Below, in pieces: positions 6,468 to 6,544 of a stretch of 6,544 nt of DNA (the stretch's first letter is position 1; each line of letters begins with the position of its first letter). The position numbers and the translations under genes are program-made. The notes beneath the pieces were generated by a model that worked only from the letters and a program-made list of their open reading frames with translations, was not told the origin of the DNA and made no database searches. The DNA is taken from contig QIAR01000251.1 of NCBI GenBank assembly GCA_003225595.1, positions 1 to 6,544 of the forward strand, in the 5' to 3' direction. The DNA comes from Acidobacteriota bacterium. GTDB lineage: Bacteria > Acidobacteriota > Terriglobia > Terriglobales > Acidobacteriaceae.

Positions 6468-6544
6468 ATGAAAATAGCATTGATAGCGCCGCCCTTTATT
6501 CCCGTTCCACCCAAAGATTATGGAGGCACCGAGCTTTTCATTGC
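6468..6544 (+). CDS. Glycosyltransferase (GT-B fold, GT4-like), N-terminal fragment
   Basis: Only 25 complete codons are visible before the window ends. They begin MKIALIAPPFIPVPP and continue KDYGGTELFI. This matches the N-terminus of group 1 (GT4-type) glycosyltransferases, where a first beta strand (KIALIAP) is followed by a P-rich loop and a YGGTE motif in the nucleotide-sugar transferase fold. Such enzymes transfer a sugar from an activated donor to a lipid, glycan or small acceptor at the cytoplasmic side; donor and acceptor cannot be told from this fragment. It is divergent from the secreted-protein gene, so it probably starts a separate transcript. The main uncertainty is how short the evidence is. 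Confidence 0.8.
   Translation, partial: MKIALIAPPFIPVPPKDYGGTELFI

Noticed and set aside
1..6544. CRISPR array, tRNA, rRNA, insertion sequence or defence island
   Set aside because: No regularly spaced repeat-spacer pattern, no transposase or integrase motif, no cloverleaf or rRNA signature was seen. The only regular repeats are in-frame coding repeats.

Overview
The window reads as a stretch of chromosome from a moderately GC-rich Gram-negative soil-type bacterium, most likely an acidobacterium (Acidobacteriota, Terriglobia-like). That placement is inferred from the pairing of a DUF2207 membrane protein with a long FecR/Trp-rich/Pro-rich exported protein, an architecture I associate with that phylum. 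No rRNA or marker gene is present to prove it.

Layout. (1) Positions 1-1488, + strand: 3' part of a DUF2207-family membrane protein with a Gly-rich tail; its start lies upstream of the window. (2) 1489-1788: a 300-base gap leading to (3) 1789-4377, + strand: an 862-residue exported protein. It has, in order, a signal peptide, a FecR-like domain, a Trp-rich YGxW-type module (DUF6600-like), an Asn-rich region with an 11-residue repeat, and a long Pro-rich tail carrying a 132-bp in-frame tandem repeat. (4) 4378-4547: convergent intergenic region with a very strong 18-bp hairpin at 4481-4519. (5) 4548-5174, - strand: a small secreted Sel1-repeat protein. (6) 5175-5310: a bulged hairpin at 5255-5293. 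(7) 5311-6069, - strand: an exported, Cys-containing protein of unknown function. (8) 6070-6467: a 398-base divergent intergenic region. (9) 6468-6544, + strand: the first 25 codons of a GT-B type glycosyltransferase, cut by the window edge.

The theme is the cell envelope: four proteins are membrane-bound or exported, and the last probably builds a surface glycan or glycolipid. The genes do not form one operon. The first two are co-directional but separated by 300 bases, the next two are minus-strand, and the last is divergent. No mobile element, CRISPR array, tRNA or rRNA was seen, and no recognisable defence or biosynthetic system. The most distinctive material is the repeat structure inside the 862-residue protein and the two intergenic hairpins.
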